Shown: positions 7,951 to 18,358 of the stretch, one piece after another
How positions within the stretch are numbered: the stretch's first letter is position 1
How the letters are laid out: every line of letters begins with the position of its first letter
NCBI GenBank assembly: GCA_017536965.1
Contig: JAFWCK010000031.1
Coordinates: 21,896 to 85,895, forward strand
Length of the DNA: 64,000 nucleotides
Source: Lachnospiraceae bacterium
GTDB taxonomy: Bacteria > Bacillota > Clostridia > Lachnospirales > Lachnospiraceae
Direction of reading: 5' to 3'
Notes under the pieces: model-generated
What the model was told of the DNA's origin: nothing
Databases searched by the model: none
What the model saw: the letters and a program-made list of their open reading frames with translations, nothing else
Translations under genes and position numbers: made by a program

Positions 7951-9792
7951 ATGAAACGGGAAAGAAAGGCAGAACCTCGGCAGCGGACAAACCGGAAAGA
8001 GGATAAGAACCAGAAATACGGAAGATTGATGCAGAAGCGGTTCAGGATCATCGCGGTTATTTTTGGTGTCTGTCTTGCCGCACTGGTTGTGCGTCTTGCC
8101 TGGATCCTCGCTTTTGACGGCGATAAATACGCCAAAGCCGCTCTGGCTCAATCGGAAACAGCTACTACTACGCTGACTGCAAAGCGCGGCGACATCATCG
8201 ACCGCAATAACGTGCAGCTGGCTACCAGTACAAAAGTCTACAATCTGATTCTGGATCCGAAAGTCATCCTCTACAAAGAAGATAAATACTTAGAGCCGAC
8301 CGTTGCTCTGATCCAGCAGCATTTCCAGATTCCAACAGAAGAGTTGCGTGCGAAGATCGCAGAGAACCCAAACAGCAGTTATGTGGTCCTGAAAAAGGGC
8401 CTGACTTTTGCTGAGGTGGAGCAGTTTATTGAAGATAAAAAGGCAGACCGGAATGTCAACGGTATCTGGCTGGAAGAGAGCTACCGCAGAAATTATACCT
8501 ACGGCACGCTGGCTTGTTCCGTGCTGGGATTCACCCAGGATGGAAACGGCATCTACGGCCTGGAGAGCCGCTACAATAATGAGCTGCTCGGAAACGACGG
8601 TATGGAATATACCTACGTCAACAGTGACAACATTCTGGAGACGGTACGGAAAGAGCCGGAAGACGGCGATACCATCCGTCTGACGCTGGACTATAATATT
8701 CAGGCTATCGTAGAAAAATGGATTGCTGCGACCCAGGCAGAGACCAACGCCAAGACGGTTGGTGCTGTGCTGATGAATCCGCAGACCGGCGAGGTTTATG
8801 CGATGGCTGACAGCGGCAGCTTTGACCCGAATAATCCAAGGGATCTTTCCCATCGCTATACCCCGGAGCAGATCGCGGCGATGAGCGATGCAGAGACAAC
8901 GGACGCTTTAAGTGATGTCTGGAGAAACTTCTGCATTACCCAGAGTTACGAGCCGGGATCCACGTTTAAACCGTTTACGGTCGCTATGGGAATTGAAGAG
9001 AGCAAGATCTATCCGACCGATACATTTGACTGCATCGGTCATGAGGATTTCTTTGTAGACACACCGTGGCAGAGAACGATCTGGTGCTACAACCGTGGCG
9101 GCGACGGCACCATGGATGTGAAAGGCGCGCTGACACGTTCCTGCAACATCTCCCTGGCGCAGATGTCCCAGCGGATCGGCGTCGATATCTTCTGCAAATA
9201 TCAGAGGAAGTTCGGATTTGGTCAGTATACAGAGATCGACCTTCCGAACGAAATGAGCTGTGAACCGCTGTTATATACCGTGGACAATATGACGGTGCTG
9301 GACCTTGCGACCAACTCTTTTGGACAGAACTTCAACACCACGATGATCCAGCTGGCAACCGGATTCAGCTCCATCATCAACGGCGGCTATTTATACCGTC
9401 CGTTCGTGGTCAAAGATATTTACAATGGAAACAACGAACTGATCAGATCCTTTGACCGGGTCCTGGTTGCCCAGACCATTTCTCAGGGAACCAGCGATTA
9501 TGTGAAAGATTGTCTGCGTTCGGTCGTTACCGAAGGTATCGGACAGGCTGCCGCTGTTGAAGGATACAAGATCGCAGGCAAGACCGGTACGGCACAGAAA
9601 TACGATAAAACAGAGGATGTCTACGTGATCAGCTTTATCGGCTTTGCTCCATATGATGATCCGCAGGTCGTCTGCTACGTGGCTATCGATGAACCTGCCA
9701 CCGGTGATGCCAGTCGGTTTGCTTCAGAATTATTTCACAATATTATGGTAGAAGTATTATCTTATATGAATATTGCTCCGGATGATGTATGA
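7951..9792 (+). CDS. Class B penicillin-binding protein (FtsI/SpoVD type)
   Basis: 613 residues: short basic cytoplasmic end, membrane anchor (about 27-50), dimerisation domain and transpeptidase domain. The active-site motifs are in order: STFK near residue 333, SCN near 397 and KTGTAQ near 545. It cross-links septal (or spore) peptidoglycan. No PASTA domain is present, so vegetative FtsI and sporulation SpoVD cannot be told apart from sequence. The ATG at 7951 has no ribosome site; an in-frame ATG at 8029 has GGAAG close upstream and would start just before the anchor, so the true N-terminus may be 26 residues shorter. Confidence 0.9.
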   Translation: MKRERKAEPRQRTNRKEDKNQKYGRLMQKRFRIIAVIFGVCLAALVVRLAWILAFDGDKYAKAALAQSETATTTLTAKRGDIIDRNNVQLATSTKVYNLILDPKVILYKEDKYLEPTVALIQQHFQIPTEELRAKIAENPNSSYVVLKKGLTFAEVEQFIEDKKADRNVNGIWLEESYRRNYTYGTLACSVLGFTQDGNGIYGLESRYNNELLGNDGMEYTYVNSDNILETVRKEPEDGDTIRLTLDYNIQAIVEKWIAATQAETNAKTVGAVLMNPQTGEVYAMADSGSFDPNNPRDLSHRYTPEQIAAMSDAETTDALSDVWRNFCITQSYEPGSTFKPFTVAMGIEESKIYPTDTFDCIGHEDFFVDTPWQRTIWCYNRGGDGTMDVKGALTRSCNISLAQMSQRIGVDIFCKYQRKFGFGQYTEIDLPNEMSCEPLLYTVDNMTVLDLATNSFGQNFNTTMIQLATGFSSIINGGYLYRPFVVKDIYNGNNELIRSFDRVLVAQTISQGTSDYVKDCLRSVVTEGIGQAAAVEGYKIAGKTGTAQKYDKTEDVYVISFIGFAPYDDPQVVCYVAIDEPATGDASRFASELFHNIMVEVLSYMNIAPDDV

Positions 9793-9820
9793 TAGAGCGG
9801 TTGTGAGTGAGGTTTTGAGG

Positions 9821-10777
9821 ATGAATTGGATTACATTGATCGCATTAGGAATCGGCTTTGTTGTGGGGATCATTCTGATCCCGGTTTTTATTCCTATCCT
9901 GAAAAAACTGAAATTCGGCCAGCAGGTCCGTGAAGACGGGCCGCAGGCACATCTGAAAAAATCGGGCATCCCGACGATGGGCGGCATCTGCATCATCATT
10001 GCGATGCTGATCGGCTCCCTTGTTTTTGTTGGCGCAGATCCGGCATTTGTACTGCCGGTTGCCATCACAACCTTTCTTTACGCACTGATCGGCTTTCTGG
10101 ATGATTTTCTGAAGATCAAAAAGCATCAGTCAGAGGGCCTGAAAGCATGGCAGAAAATGGCGCTGCAGATCATTTTTATGGTCGCTTTGATGCTGTATGT
10201 GGCGCTTGGGACCCCGAATGGGACATCGACCATGATACCTTTCTACGGCATGGTGGATCTGAAGGGATGGTTTTATCCGATTGCGATCCTTGCTATTCTT
10301 GGCACGGTGAACGGAGCTAACTTTACAGACGGTCTGGACGGCCTGGCATCCAGCGTGACCATTGTGATCGCATTGTTCTTTACACTGGCGGTCGCAAAGA
10401 TCAATCATATGCTGGATCCGGCATCGCTGGCAATGATCGGTGCGCTCTGTGCGTTCCTGATCTACAATCATTATCCGGCTAAGATCTTTATGGGAGATAC
10501 CGGTTCTCTTGCATTGGGCGGCTATGTTGCAGCGGAAGCGTTTCTGCTGAAGATGCCTATTTTCCTGATCCTGGTAGCTTTTATTTACCTGATCGAGATC
10601 ATCTCCGTCATGCTGCAGGTTGGCTATTTTAAATTAACACATGGCAAACGGATCTTCCGTATGGCGCCGATCCATCATCATTTTGAGCTGGGCGGCTGGT
10701 CCGAAGTGAAGGTTGTCTGCGCGTTTACTATTATTACGGTTATCTTATGCGCAATTGCGTATTTTGGAATCAGATAG
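9821..10777 (+). CDS. mraY: Phospho-N-acetylmuramoyl-pentapeptide transferase MraY
   Basis: 318 residues, polytopic, about ten membrane segments. It transfers phospho-MurNAc-pentapeptide to undecaprenyl phosphate, making lipid I. Family signatures are visible: GIPTMGG in the first cytoplasmic loop, FLDDFLKI, NFTDGLDGLA and the C-terminal MAPIHHHFEL. I choose the ATG at 9821 (MNWITLIALG) because GTGAGG lies eight bases upstream; a longer frame from 9773 overlaps the PBP gene. It is the fifth gene of the dcw operon. Confidence 0.95.
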   Translation: MNWITLIALGIGFVVGIILIPVFIPILKKLKFGQQVREDGPQAHLKKSGIPTMGGICIIIAMLIGSLVFVGADPAFVLPVAITTFLYALIGFLDDFLKIKKHQSEGLKAWQKMALQIIFMVALMLYVALGTPNGTSTMIPFYGMVDLKGWFYPIAILAILGTVNGANFTDGLDGLASSVTIVIALFFTLAVAKINHMLDPASLAMIGALCAFLIYNHYPAKIFMGDTGSLALGGYVAAEAFLLKMPIFLILVAFIYLIEIISVMLQVGYFKLTHGKRIFRMAPIHHHFELGGWSEVKVVCAFTIITVILCAIAYFGIR

Positions 10778-10788
10778 GAAGAAAAACA

Positions 10789-12144
10789 ATGGAACTGAAT
10801 GGCAAAAAAATTCTGATTTTTGGTATGGGTGTCAGCGGCAAAGGTGTCGCTAAGCTGCTTTCGCATCTGGATGTTTCTATGGTCCTTTACGACGGAAACA
10901 CGGATCTGGACAAGGAGGCTCTTTTAAACGAGCTGAATCTGAAGGGCAGAGCGGAAGTGGTGACTGGCGAGCTGAATGAGAAGTCTTTTGAAGGCATTGA
11001 TATCTTAGCTCTCAGTCCTGGTATTTCTATTAACGCCCCTTATGTCAAGATGGCACAGGACTGCGGTGTGAAGGTGCTGGGCGAAGTGGAGATCGCTTAT
11101 GAGATCTCCAAAGGACGGCTGGCTGCGATCACCGGAACCAATGGTAAAACAACGACAACCGCGCTGACCGGCGAGATCATGAAGGCAGCGTTTGAGAAAG
11201 TGTTTGTGGTCGGCAACATCGGCACGAGCTTTGCTTCTGTGGCGGCAGAGACCACGGATGACTGTGTGATCGTGGCGGAGATCTCCAGTTTTCAGCTGGA
11301 ATCTATGGAGGAGTTCCATCCGGAAGTCTCCGCAATTTTGAACCTGACGCCGGATCATCTGGACCGCCATGGTACATTTGAAAACTACGCTATGACCAAG
11401 CTTTCCATCACAGACCGTCAGACGGCGGATGAAACCTGTGTGATCAATTATGACGATGAATATCTGCGCGAGATCTCACGCAATATCACCCCGCATATCT
11501 GCTATTTCTCATTGAAGGAGGATCTGGCGGAAGGCATCGTGCTGAATGGCGATGTGATCACTTATAAGAAGGGCGGGGAAGTGACTCCGATCATCAACCG
11601 TTATGATATGAACCTTCTGGGTGATCATAACGTGGAGAATGTGATGGCTGCCTGCGGCATCGCCCTGGCGATGGGTGTGGATCTGGATGTGATCCGCGAG
11701 ACGGTCCGCAATTTTAAGGCAGTTGAGCATCGGATCGAATATGTCTGCACCAAGAACGGCGTGAAATATTACAACGATTCCAAAGGAACCAACACAGACG
11801 CAGCGGCTAAAGCCATCGGCTCCATGACCAGCCCGACGGTGCTGATCGCCGGTGGTTATGATAAAGGTGTGGACTTTACAGACTGGATCATGGGCTTTAA
11901 CGGCAAGGTCAAGGATATGATCCTGATCGGCCAGACGGCGGAGAAGATCAAAGAAACGGCTATTTCCTGCGGGTTTACAAACATTCATATGTGCGAGGAC
12001 CTGACGGAGGCTGTGAAGAAGGCTTCTGAGCTGGCTGTGGATGGGGACTGCGTGCTGCTGTCACCTGCCTGCGCAAGCTGGGGGCAGTTTAAGAGTTATG
12101 AGCAGCGCGGCGATCTGTTTAAGAAACTGGCAAAAGAGCTGTAA
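10789..12144 (+). CDS. murD: UDP-N-acetylmuramoyl-L-alanine--D-glutamate ligase MurD
   Basis: 451 residues, the family length. It adds D-Glu to UDP-MurNAc-L-Ala in the cytoplasm with ATP. The Rossmann-like start (ILIFGMGVSGKGVAKLL), the ATP loop ITGTNGKTTTTAL and the ligase signature YNDSKGTNTDAA are present. AGGAAG lies seven bases before the ATG at 10789, within 12 bp of mraY. murE, murF, murC and murG are not in this cluster and must be elsewhere. Confidence 0.95.
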   Translation: MELNGKKILIFGMGVSGKGVAKLLSHLDVSMVLYDGNTDLDKEALLNELNLKGRAEVVTGELNEKSFEGIDILALSPGISINAPYVKMAQDCGVKVLGEVEIAYEISKGRLAAITGTNGKTTTTALTGEIMKAAFEKVFVVGNIGTSFASVAAETTDDCVIVAEISSFQLESMEEFHPEVSAILNLTPDHLDRHGTFENYAMTKLSITDRQTADETCVINYDDEYLREISRNITPHICYFSLKEDLAEGIVLNGDVITYKKGGEVTPIINRYDMNLLGDHNVENVMAACGIALAMGVDLDVIRETVRNFKAVEHRIEYVCTKNGVKYYNDSKGTNTDAAAKAIGSMTSPTVLIAGGYDKGVDFTDWIMGFNGKVKDMILIGQTAEKIKETAISCGFTNIHMCEDLTEAVKKASELAVDGDCVLLSPACASWGQFKSYEQRGDLFKKLAKEL

Positions 12145-12189
12145 GATATTTGTAAGGACGGGCCTTTTGGAGGCCCAAGTAACCGGTAA

Positions 12190-13410
12190 ATGAAAAAAAG
12201 CCTCGAGAAAAAGATCAAACAGGAAGAGAACCGAAAGCGGGCGGCTGCAAAGCCGGTGAAGGGCAGCATCGACTGGGTGCTGGTCATGATCGTGCTCGCG
12301 CTTCTGGTGTTTGGTCTTGTCATGCTGTACAGTGCCAGTTCTTACGAGGCTTCGATCAAGTTCCAAAACCCGTCTTATTACGTGGTCAAACAGCTGATCT
12401 CCACGGTCATCGGCCTGGTGGTGATGGCGGTTGTGGCACTGATTCCGCATAAATTTTTTGAAAAGATCGCAATCCTAGTCTATCTGGTGGCTGTGGCTGC
12501 GATGATCCTGGTCAAGACGCCGTTAGGACTTGAGGCGAACGGTGCTTACCGGTGGATCGATCTGAAGTTTATCACCGTGCAACCTTCGGAGATCATGAAG
12601 GTTGCGCTGGTTCTGGTCCTGGCAATGCTGCTGTCCCGCTACGTGAACTATCTTGGCGATATCAAGATGTACCTCATTGTGATGGGACTCTGCGTGGTGG
12701 CGGTGGCTCTGACGGTGTTTATCACGGACGACCTGGGCACCGGCATCATCATGTTTGCGATGGGCTTTATTATGATTTTTGTGGCAAGCAAGAAGATCCG
12801 TTACCTGATCATTACTCTGGTGGTATTTCTTGCCGGCGGCGTGAGTTATGTGCTGCTGCGGTCGACCAAACGGGTTCGTGTGCAGGCATGGCTGAATCTG
12901 GAAAAATATGCGGATGACATCGGCTACCAGATCACACAGGCATTATATGCGATCGGCTCGGGCGGACTGCTGGGCAAGGGGCTTGGAAAAAGTACACAGA
13001 AACTGGGCTTCGTACCGGAGTCTGAGAACGATATGATCTTTTCCATTATCTGTGAGGAGCTGGGCATCATCGGCGGCATCATCCTGATCGCGCTGGTGGC
13101 TCTTCTGCTCTGGAGAATGAAGAAGATCTTTGACAGTGCCGCAGATCTGTACGGCAAGGTCGTGGTAGCGGGTGTGGCTGCCCATATCGCGATCCAGACG
13201 TTTTTAAATATTGCAGTTGTAACTAATCTGCTCCCGAATACGGGTGTGCCGCTTCCGTTCATCAGTTACGGAGGCACGGCCGTCATCTTCCTTCTGATCG
13301 AGATCGGGCTGGTGTTATCTGTCAGCCGGGTACATGCGCCGACCGTGGAAGAGAAGAGAATGTCCTATTATGAACAGGATCGGGAGAGAGAGGCCAGTTA
13401 TTATCAATGA
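12190..13410 (+). CDS. ftsW: FtsW/RodA/SpoVE-family peptidoglycan glycosyltransferase
   Basis: 406 residues with about ten membrane segments after a highly charged cytoplasmic start. SEDS-family signatures: YSASSYEAS in segment 1, YRWIDLKFITVQPSE, DDLGTGI and the C-terminal PFISYGGTA. It polymerises lipid II with a class B PBP partner. The spot between murD and ftsZ makes FtsW more likely than RodA. The ribosome site is unclear: GGAGG at 12169-12173 lies inside a small GGGCC/GGCCC hairpin some 17 bases upstream, which might limit translation. The stop overlaps the next gene by 4 bp. Confidence 0.88.
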   Translation: MKKSLEKKIKQEENRKRAAAKPVKGSIDWVLVMIVLALLVFGLVMLYSASSYEASIKFQNPSYYVVKQLISTVIGLVVMAVVALIPHKFFEKIAILVYLVAVAAMILVKTPLGLEANGAYRWIDLKFITVQPSEIMKVALVLVLAMLLSRYVNYLGDIKMYLIVMGLCVVAVALTVFITDDLGTGIIMFAMGFIMIFVASKKIRYLIITLVVFLAGGVSYVLLRSTKRVRVQAWLNLEKYADDIGYQITQALYAIGSGGLLGKGLGKSTQKLGFVPESENDMIFSIICEELGIIGGIILIALVALLLWRMKKIFDSAADLYGKVVVAGVAAHIAIQTFLNIAVVTNLLPNTGVPLPFISYGGTAVIFLLIEIGLVLSVSRVHAPTVEEKRMSYYEQDREREASYYQ

Positions 13411-13949
13411 AAAAGAAGTTAGTGATCATCATAGCTGCGATCGCGGTGCTCGTCATTGCTGCCTGTGTGCTGGTATTGACGGGCGTTATTCGTTTTCCTA
13501 AGAAACAGCAGGAAGAGGCGCCATCGCAGCCGGTGGCATATCTGGAGTATATGAACTCCTACATGCTGATCGACCGGAATATGAAGGTGACGGGCAGCGA
13601 GCAGGAGGTGCCGGCGGGGCTTCCAAAGGTCACAGGTCTCAGCTTTGAGAAGATCATCGTGGGGAGTCCGCTGGAAGTGACTAACAAGGATGCGGCTAAA
13701 TACGCGATGAAGCTGGTGGACTGCATTCATAAGAACGCCCTGGATATTGCGGAAGTCTATGTTTCCCTGGATCTGAACGCCACGATGTATGTGGGGAATA
13801 TTAAGATCCTGATGGGGCAGGATGTGTCCACGGAGGAGAAACTGCACGACCTGCGGGATTTCTATGATGATGTGAAAGGGCTTTCCGGCGTGCTGGATAT
13901 GCAGGAGCTCAGTAAGAATAACCTGGGTTATTCTTTTAAAACAAATTAG
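13407..13949 (+). CDS. Short FtsQ/DivIB-like protein apparently lacking the POTRA domain
   Basis: 180 residues: a membrane anchor at about 4-28, a short linker and a domain with YMLIDRNMKV and LPKVTGLSF, which resembles the beta domain of FtsQ/DivIB. FtsQ proteins usually have a POTRA domain of about 70 residues between anchor and beta domain and total 250 or more residues; here only about 25 residues are available. The position between ftsW and ftsZ, with ATGA overlap to ftsW, fits FtsQ. The similarity is by eye and weak, so another small division protein is possible. Confidence 0.6.
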   Translation: MKKKLVIIIAAIAVLVIAACVLVLTGVIRFPKKQQEEAPSQPVAYLEYMNSYMLIDRNMKVTGSEQEVPAGLPKVTGLSFEKIIVGSPLEVTNKDAAKYAMKLVDCIHKNALDIAEVYVSLDLNATMYVGNIKILMGQDVSTEEKLHDLRDFYDDVKGLSGVLDMQELSKNNLGYSFKTN

Positions 13950-13978
13950 TTGAAATTTCCAGCGGATTTCAGTATTAT
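13950..13978 (+). promoter_or_regulatory. Promoter of ftsZ
   Basis: TTGAAA (13950-13955), exactly 17 bp, TATTAT (13973-13978). It lies directly after the stop of the FtsQ-like gene, so ftsZ can be expressed apart from the long upstream operon. Confidence 0.8.
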
Positions 13979-14033
13979 GTATTAGTAAAAAATTGTTCAG
14001 AAGAATAAAATTATTCAGAGAGGATGCATACTG

Positions 14034-15275
14034 ATGACAGATTTTGATTATGGCGAATCACTGCGCGGCGCCAGAATAGTTGTGGTGGGCGTTGGCGGAG
14101 CCGGTAATAATGCAGTAAACAGAATGGTTGATGACGGGATGTCGCTGGTAGAGTTTGTCGGTGTCAATACGGACCGGCAGGTTTTATCACTCTGCAAGGC
14201 TCCTGTTACGATACAGATTGGCGAAAAAATTACGAAAGGACTGGGTGCCGGAGCACAGCCTGAGATTGGCCAGAAGGCAGCTGAGGAGAGCATGGAGATG
14301 ATCCAGAAAGCTCTTGCCGGAGCTGATATGGTCTTCCTGACCTGTGGTATGGGCGGCGGAACCGGTACAGGTGCAGCTCCTGTTATCGCTAAGATCGCTA
14401 AGGATATGGATATCCTGACGATCGGTATCGTTACCAAACCTTTTAAATTTGAAAATAAGACTCGTATGAACAACGCGATCATGGGTATCGAGCGTCTGAA
14501 AGAAGTCGTGGATACGCTGATCGTTATCCCGAATGATAAGCTGCTGGAGATCGTTGACAGACGGACCTCTATTACGGACGCTTTCAAGAAGGCAGACGAA
14601 GTGCTGCAGCAGTCCGTCAGAGGTATCACCGACCTGATCAATATCCCGGCTCTGATCAACCTGGATTTCGCAGATGTTCGTACGGTTATGCTGAATAAGG
14701 GCATCGCTCATATCGGTATCGGTACCGGCACTGGCGATGACAAGGCTGAAGAAGCTGTCAAGGGTGCAGTTACTTCCCCGCTGCTGGAGACCAATATCCG
14801 TGGTGCTTCCCACGTTATCATCAACATCTCCGGCGATATCTCCCTTATCGAGGCAAACGATGCAGCTTCTTATGTTCAGGATCTGGCGGGCGATGGCGCA
14901 AACATCATCTTTGGTGCGCGTTATGAGGCTGAGCCGGCTGATACCTGCACGATCACTGTGATCGCTACGGGCATCAACGACAGCACCATCCGCATGGCTT
15001 CCCCGAACATCCAGATCAACCGGAACAGACCGCAGCAGCAGGCAGCTCAGCAGGCTTACCAGCAGTCGCAGCAGCAGGCAACCGCACCGGCTCCTCAGCC
15101 GGCAGCACAGCAGCCGCAGCCGGAGACCGAGCGTCCATTCGTCGTGAAGGGCGAGCAGGAGACTGAGAGATCACAGCAGGCGAAACCGGTCCTGAATTTC
15201 CAGGTTCCGCGTCAGCCGAGACAGACGGTGCAGGGACAGGATATTACTATTCCGGATTTCTTGAAGAGAAGATAA
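14034..15275 (+). CDS. ftsZ: Cell division GTPase FtsZ
   Basis: 413 residues. It polymerises into the division ring. [12 protein letters not shown], the tubulin signature [13 protein letters not shown] and the T7 loop NLDFADVR are present. A Gln/Pro/Ala-rich linker (about 325-395) joins the GTPase to the C-terminal peptide [11 protein letters not shown], the docking site for partners such as FtsA, SepF and EzrA. GAGAGGATG stands eight bases before the ATG. It has its own promoter and a strong terminator. ftsA is not next to it. Confidence 0.97.
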   Translation: MTDFDYGESLRGARIVVVGVGGAGNNAVNRMVDDGMSLVEFVGVNTDRQVLSLCKAPVTIQIGEKITKGLGAGAQPEIGQKAAEESMEMIQKALAGADMVFLTCGMGGGTGTGAAPVIAKIAKDMDILTIGIVTKPFKFENKTRMNNAIMGIERLKEVVDTLIVIPNDKLLEIVDRRTSITDAFKKADEVLQQSVRGITDLINIPALINLDFADVRTVMLNKGIAHIGIGTGTGDDKAEEAVKGAVTSPLLETNIRGASHVIINISGDISLIEANDAASYVQDLAGDGANIIFGARYEAEPADTCTITVIATGINDSTIRMASPNIQINRNRPQQQAAQQAYQQSQQQATAPAPQPAAQQPQPETERPFVVKGEQETERSQQAKPVLNFQVPRQPRQTVQGQDITIPDFLKRR

Positions 15276-15295
15276 GCTGAGTATTGATACAAACA

Positions 15296-15326
15296 AAAGG
15301 CCGGTTTCACACCGGCCTTTCTTTTC
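15296..15326 (+). terminator. Intrinsic terminator of ftsZ
   Basis: AAAGGCCGGT and ACCGGCCTTT pair around TTCAC, followed by CTTTT. It closes the division cluster. Confidence 0.9.
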
Positions 15327-15610
15327 GCCATATTGTCCGGAGCAGGTATCTATTTTTTATTCCGCTCCATGCGCCTTTTTTCTAGTGGCGGTCTCATATT
15401 TTTCTGCGGCCGGAGCATTCGGAAATAATCCCTGATGGATTATTTCCTCACTACTCCTACGAGCTTTGCGGACTGGTGGTCTGAAGCTTGTGCCTTGAAA
15501 AATATATCGACCGCCTTGAGAAAAAGACGGCGCATGTCGAAGTCATAAAAAACAGATACCTTCATCCAGAAAAAGTCGAAAAGAAATGCGTATTTTTTTC
15601 GAAAAAAGGG
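15327..15610. other. Non-coding stretch between ftsZ and groES with one perfect hairpin
   Basis: About 280 bp with no plausible gene. The only structure I see is GGAAATAATCC (15421-15431) with its complement (15437-15447) around CTGAT, a perfect 11 bp stem without a T run. Its role is unknown. Confidence 0.6.
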
Positions 15611-15639
15611 TTGCAAATCAGAGGTTGATAGGGTATTAT
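15611..15639 (+). promoter_or_regulatory. Promoter of groESL
   Basis: TTGCAA (15611-15616), 17 bp, TATTAT (15634-15639), a vegetative sigma-A type promoter ending about 10 bp ahead of the CIRCE element. Confidence 0.85.
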
Positions 15640-15648
15640 TACAATAGT

Positions 15649-15675
15649 TTAGCACTCATATGAAACGAGTGCTAA
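15649..15675 (+). promoter_or_regulatory. CIRCE operator (HrcA binding site)
   Basis: TTAGCACTC, nine bases, GAGTGCTAA: identical to the CIRCE consensus. It covers the expected transcription start of groESL, so the operon is very likely repressed by HrcA and induced by heat. Confidence 0.98.
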
Positions 15676-15697
15676 TAATTCGAAGGAGGACAGGAAA

Positions 15698-15970
15698 ATG
15701 AAATTAGTTCCATTAGGAGACAGAGTTGTTCTTAAACAATTTGAAGCAGAAGAGACCACTGCATCCGGCATCGTATTACCGGGACAGGCACAGGAGAAAC
15801 CACAGCAGGCTAAAGTCATCGCTGTCGGCCCTGGCACGGACGATGTAAAAATGCAGGTAAAAGTAGGAGACGCAGTCATCTACTCTAAATATGCAGGAAC
15901 AGACGTGAAACTGGATGACGAAGAATTTGTTATTGTTCGTCAGGATGATATTCTCGCAATCGTAAAATAA
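15698..15970 (+). CDS. groES: Co-chaperonin GroES
   Basis: 90 residues, the usual length. It forms the seven-membered lid of GroEL. Family features: [11 protein letters not shown] at the start, the mobile loop around [17 protein letters not shown] and VIYSKYAGT near the C-terminus. GGAGG lies eight to twelve bases before the ATG. It is the first gene of a two-gene CIRCE operon and ends 37 bp before groEL. Confidence 0.97.
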   Translation: MKLVPLGDRVVLKQFEAEETTASGIVLPGQAQEKPQQAKVIAVGPGTDDVKMQVKVGDAVIYSKYAGTDVKLDDEEFVIVRQDDILAIVK

Positions 15971-15995
15971 GGCGATCGATATCGCAATGTGATAG

Positions 15996-17642
<1,647 letters not shown>

Positions 17643-17686
17643 TCCGCTCCCGCAATTAACGCGAATGAATCTATTTGATATACAGG

Positions 17687-17721
17687 CAGGTGCCGGCAGA
17701 GATGCCGGCACCTGTTTTTTT
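17687..17721 (+). terminator. Intrinsic terminator of groESL
   Basis: A 12 bp perfect stem, CAGGTGCCGGCA and its complement around GAGA, followed by seven T. Confidence 0.95.
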
Positions 17722-17725
17722 GCCC

Positions 17726-17997
17726 GAGATTGCGTTCCGGGTTCGTTTTGGGAAGACGGTTCTGCCCGAGATTGCGTTCTGGGTTCGTTTTGGGTTAAAG
17801 GTTTCGCCCGAGATTGCGTTCTGGGTTCGTTTCGGATAGACAGTTCTGCCCGAGATTGCGTTCCGGGTTCGTTTTGGGTTAAAGGTTTCGCCCGAAATCA
17901 CGTTCTGGGTTCATTTTTACGAAATAGAGGTGCAACAGAACGAACCCGGAACGCAAAGTCGAGGATTGTGCGGGAAACAAAACGAACCCGGAATGCG
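17726..17997. repeat. Seven-copy repeat array after groEL, 42 bp register, five forward and two inverted
   Basis: The core TGCGTTC(C/T)GGGTTCG starts at 17731, 17773, 17815, 17857 and 17899, and in reverse complement at 17941 and 17983. Each step is exactly 42 bp, also across the inversion. In the first four copies about 28 bp are conserved (CCCGAGATTGCGTTC, then GGGTTCGTTT) and about 14 bp vary. CCCG and CGGG (or TGGG) make a small inverted repeat inside each unit. The same core is found at 5261-5568. Confidence 0.92.
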
Positions 17998-18000
17998 ATT

Positions 18001-18231
18001 GCGAGTTGTGTTCATAATGTTCTGCAAATACATTTGAGATAGCGAGTTGTGTTCGTTTCAAGCGCTATTTTTCGGTGAAAAAAAGATAATAATAAACATA
18101 GTATATGGCTAAAAGGGCTTTTTTTACTTTCTGATATGCAAAGCCAAATAACTTGTTTGAAAAAAACGAACACAACTCGCTATCTCATCCGATTATCCCT
18201 TTATAAAACGAACACAACTCGTTATCTCATC
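18001..18231. repeat. Second repeat type: GCGAGTTGTGTTC, two forward and two inverted copies in 42 bp register
   Basis: GCGAGTTGTGTTC occurs at 18001 and 18042, its reverse complement (second inverted copy with one change) at 18168 and 18210. 18042 to 18168 is 126 bp, three times 42, and 18168 to 18210 is 42. The copies at 18042, 18168 and 18210 extend over about 23 bp (GAGATAGCGAGTTGTGTTCG). The middle, 18061-18160, is AT-rich with no repeat copy. No gene is seen. Confidence 0.8.
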
Positions 18232-18358
18232 AGGTTTTTAGTCTTTTCTAAAAAATATTAGGCAAATTCGGAAAAATGTTGTAAAATTTTTAGTTACAGA
18301 GGCGGGGCCTCTGCTTTTGTGCATGCAATATTTCAAATGAAACACAGGAGATTTTGTA

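Noticed and set aside
17665..18042. A 125-codon frame across the array after groEL
   Set aside because: A translated repeat of 14 residues from the 42 bp unit; 42 is divisible by three, so the frame stays open by chance.
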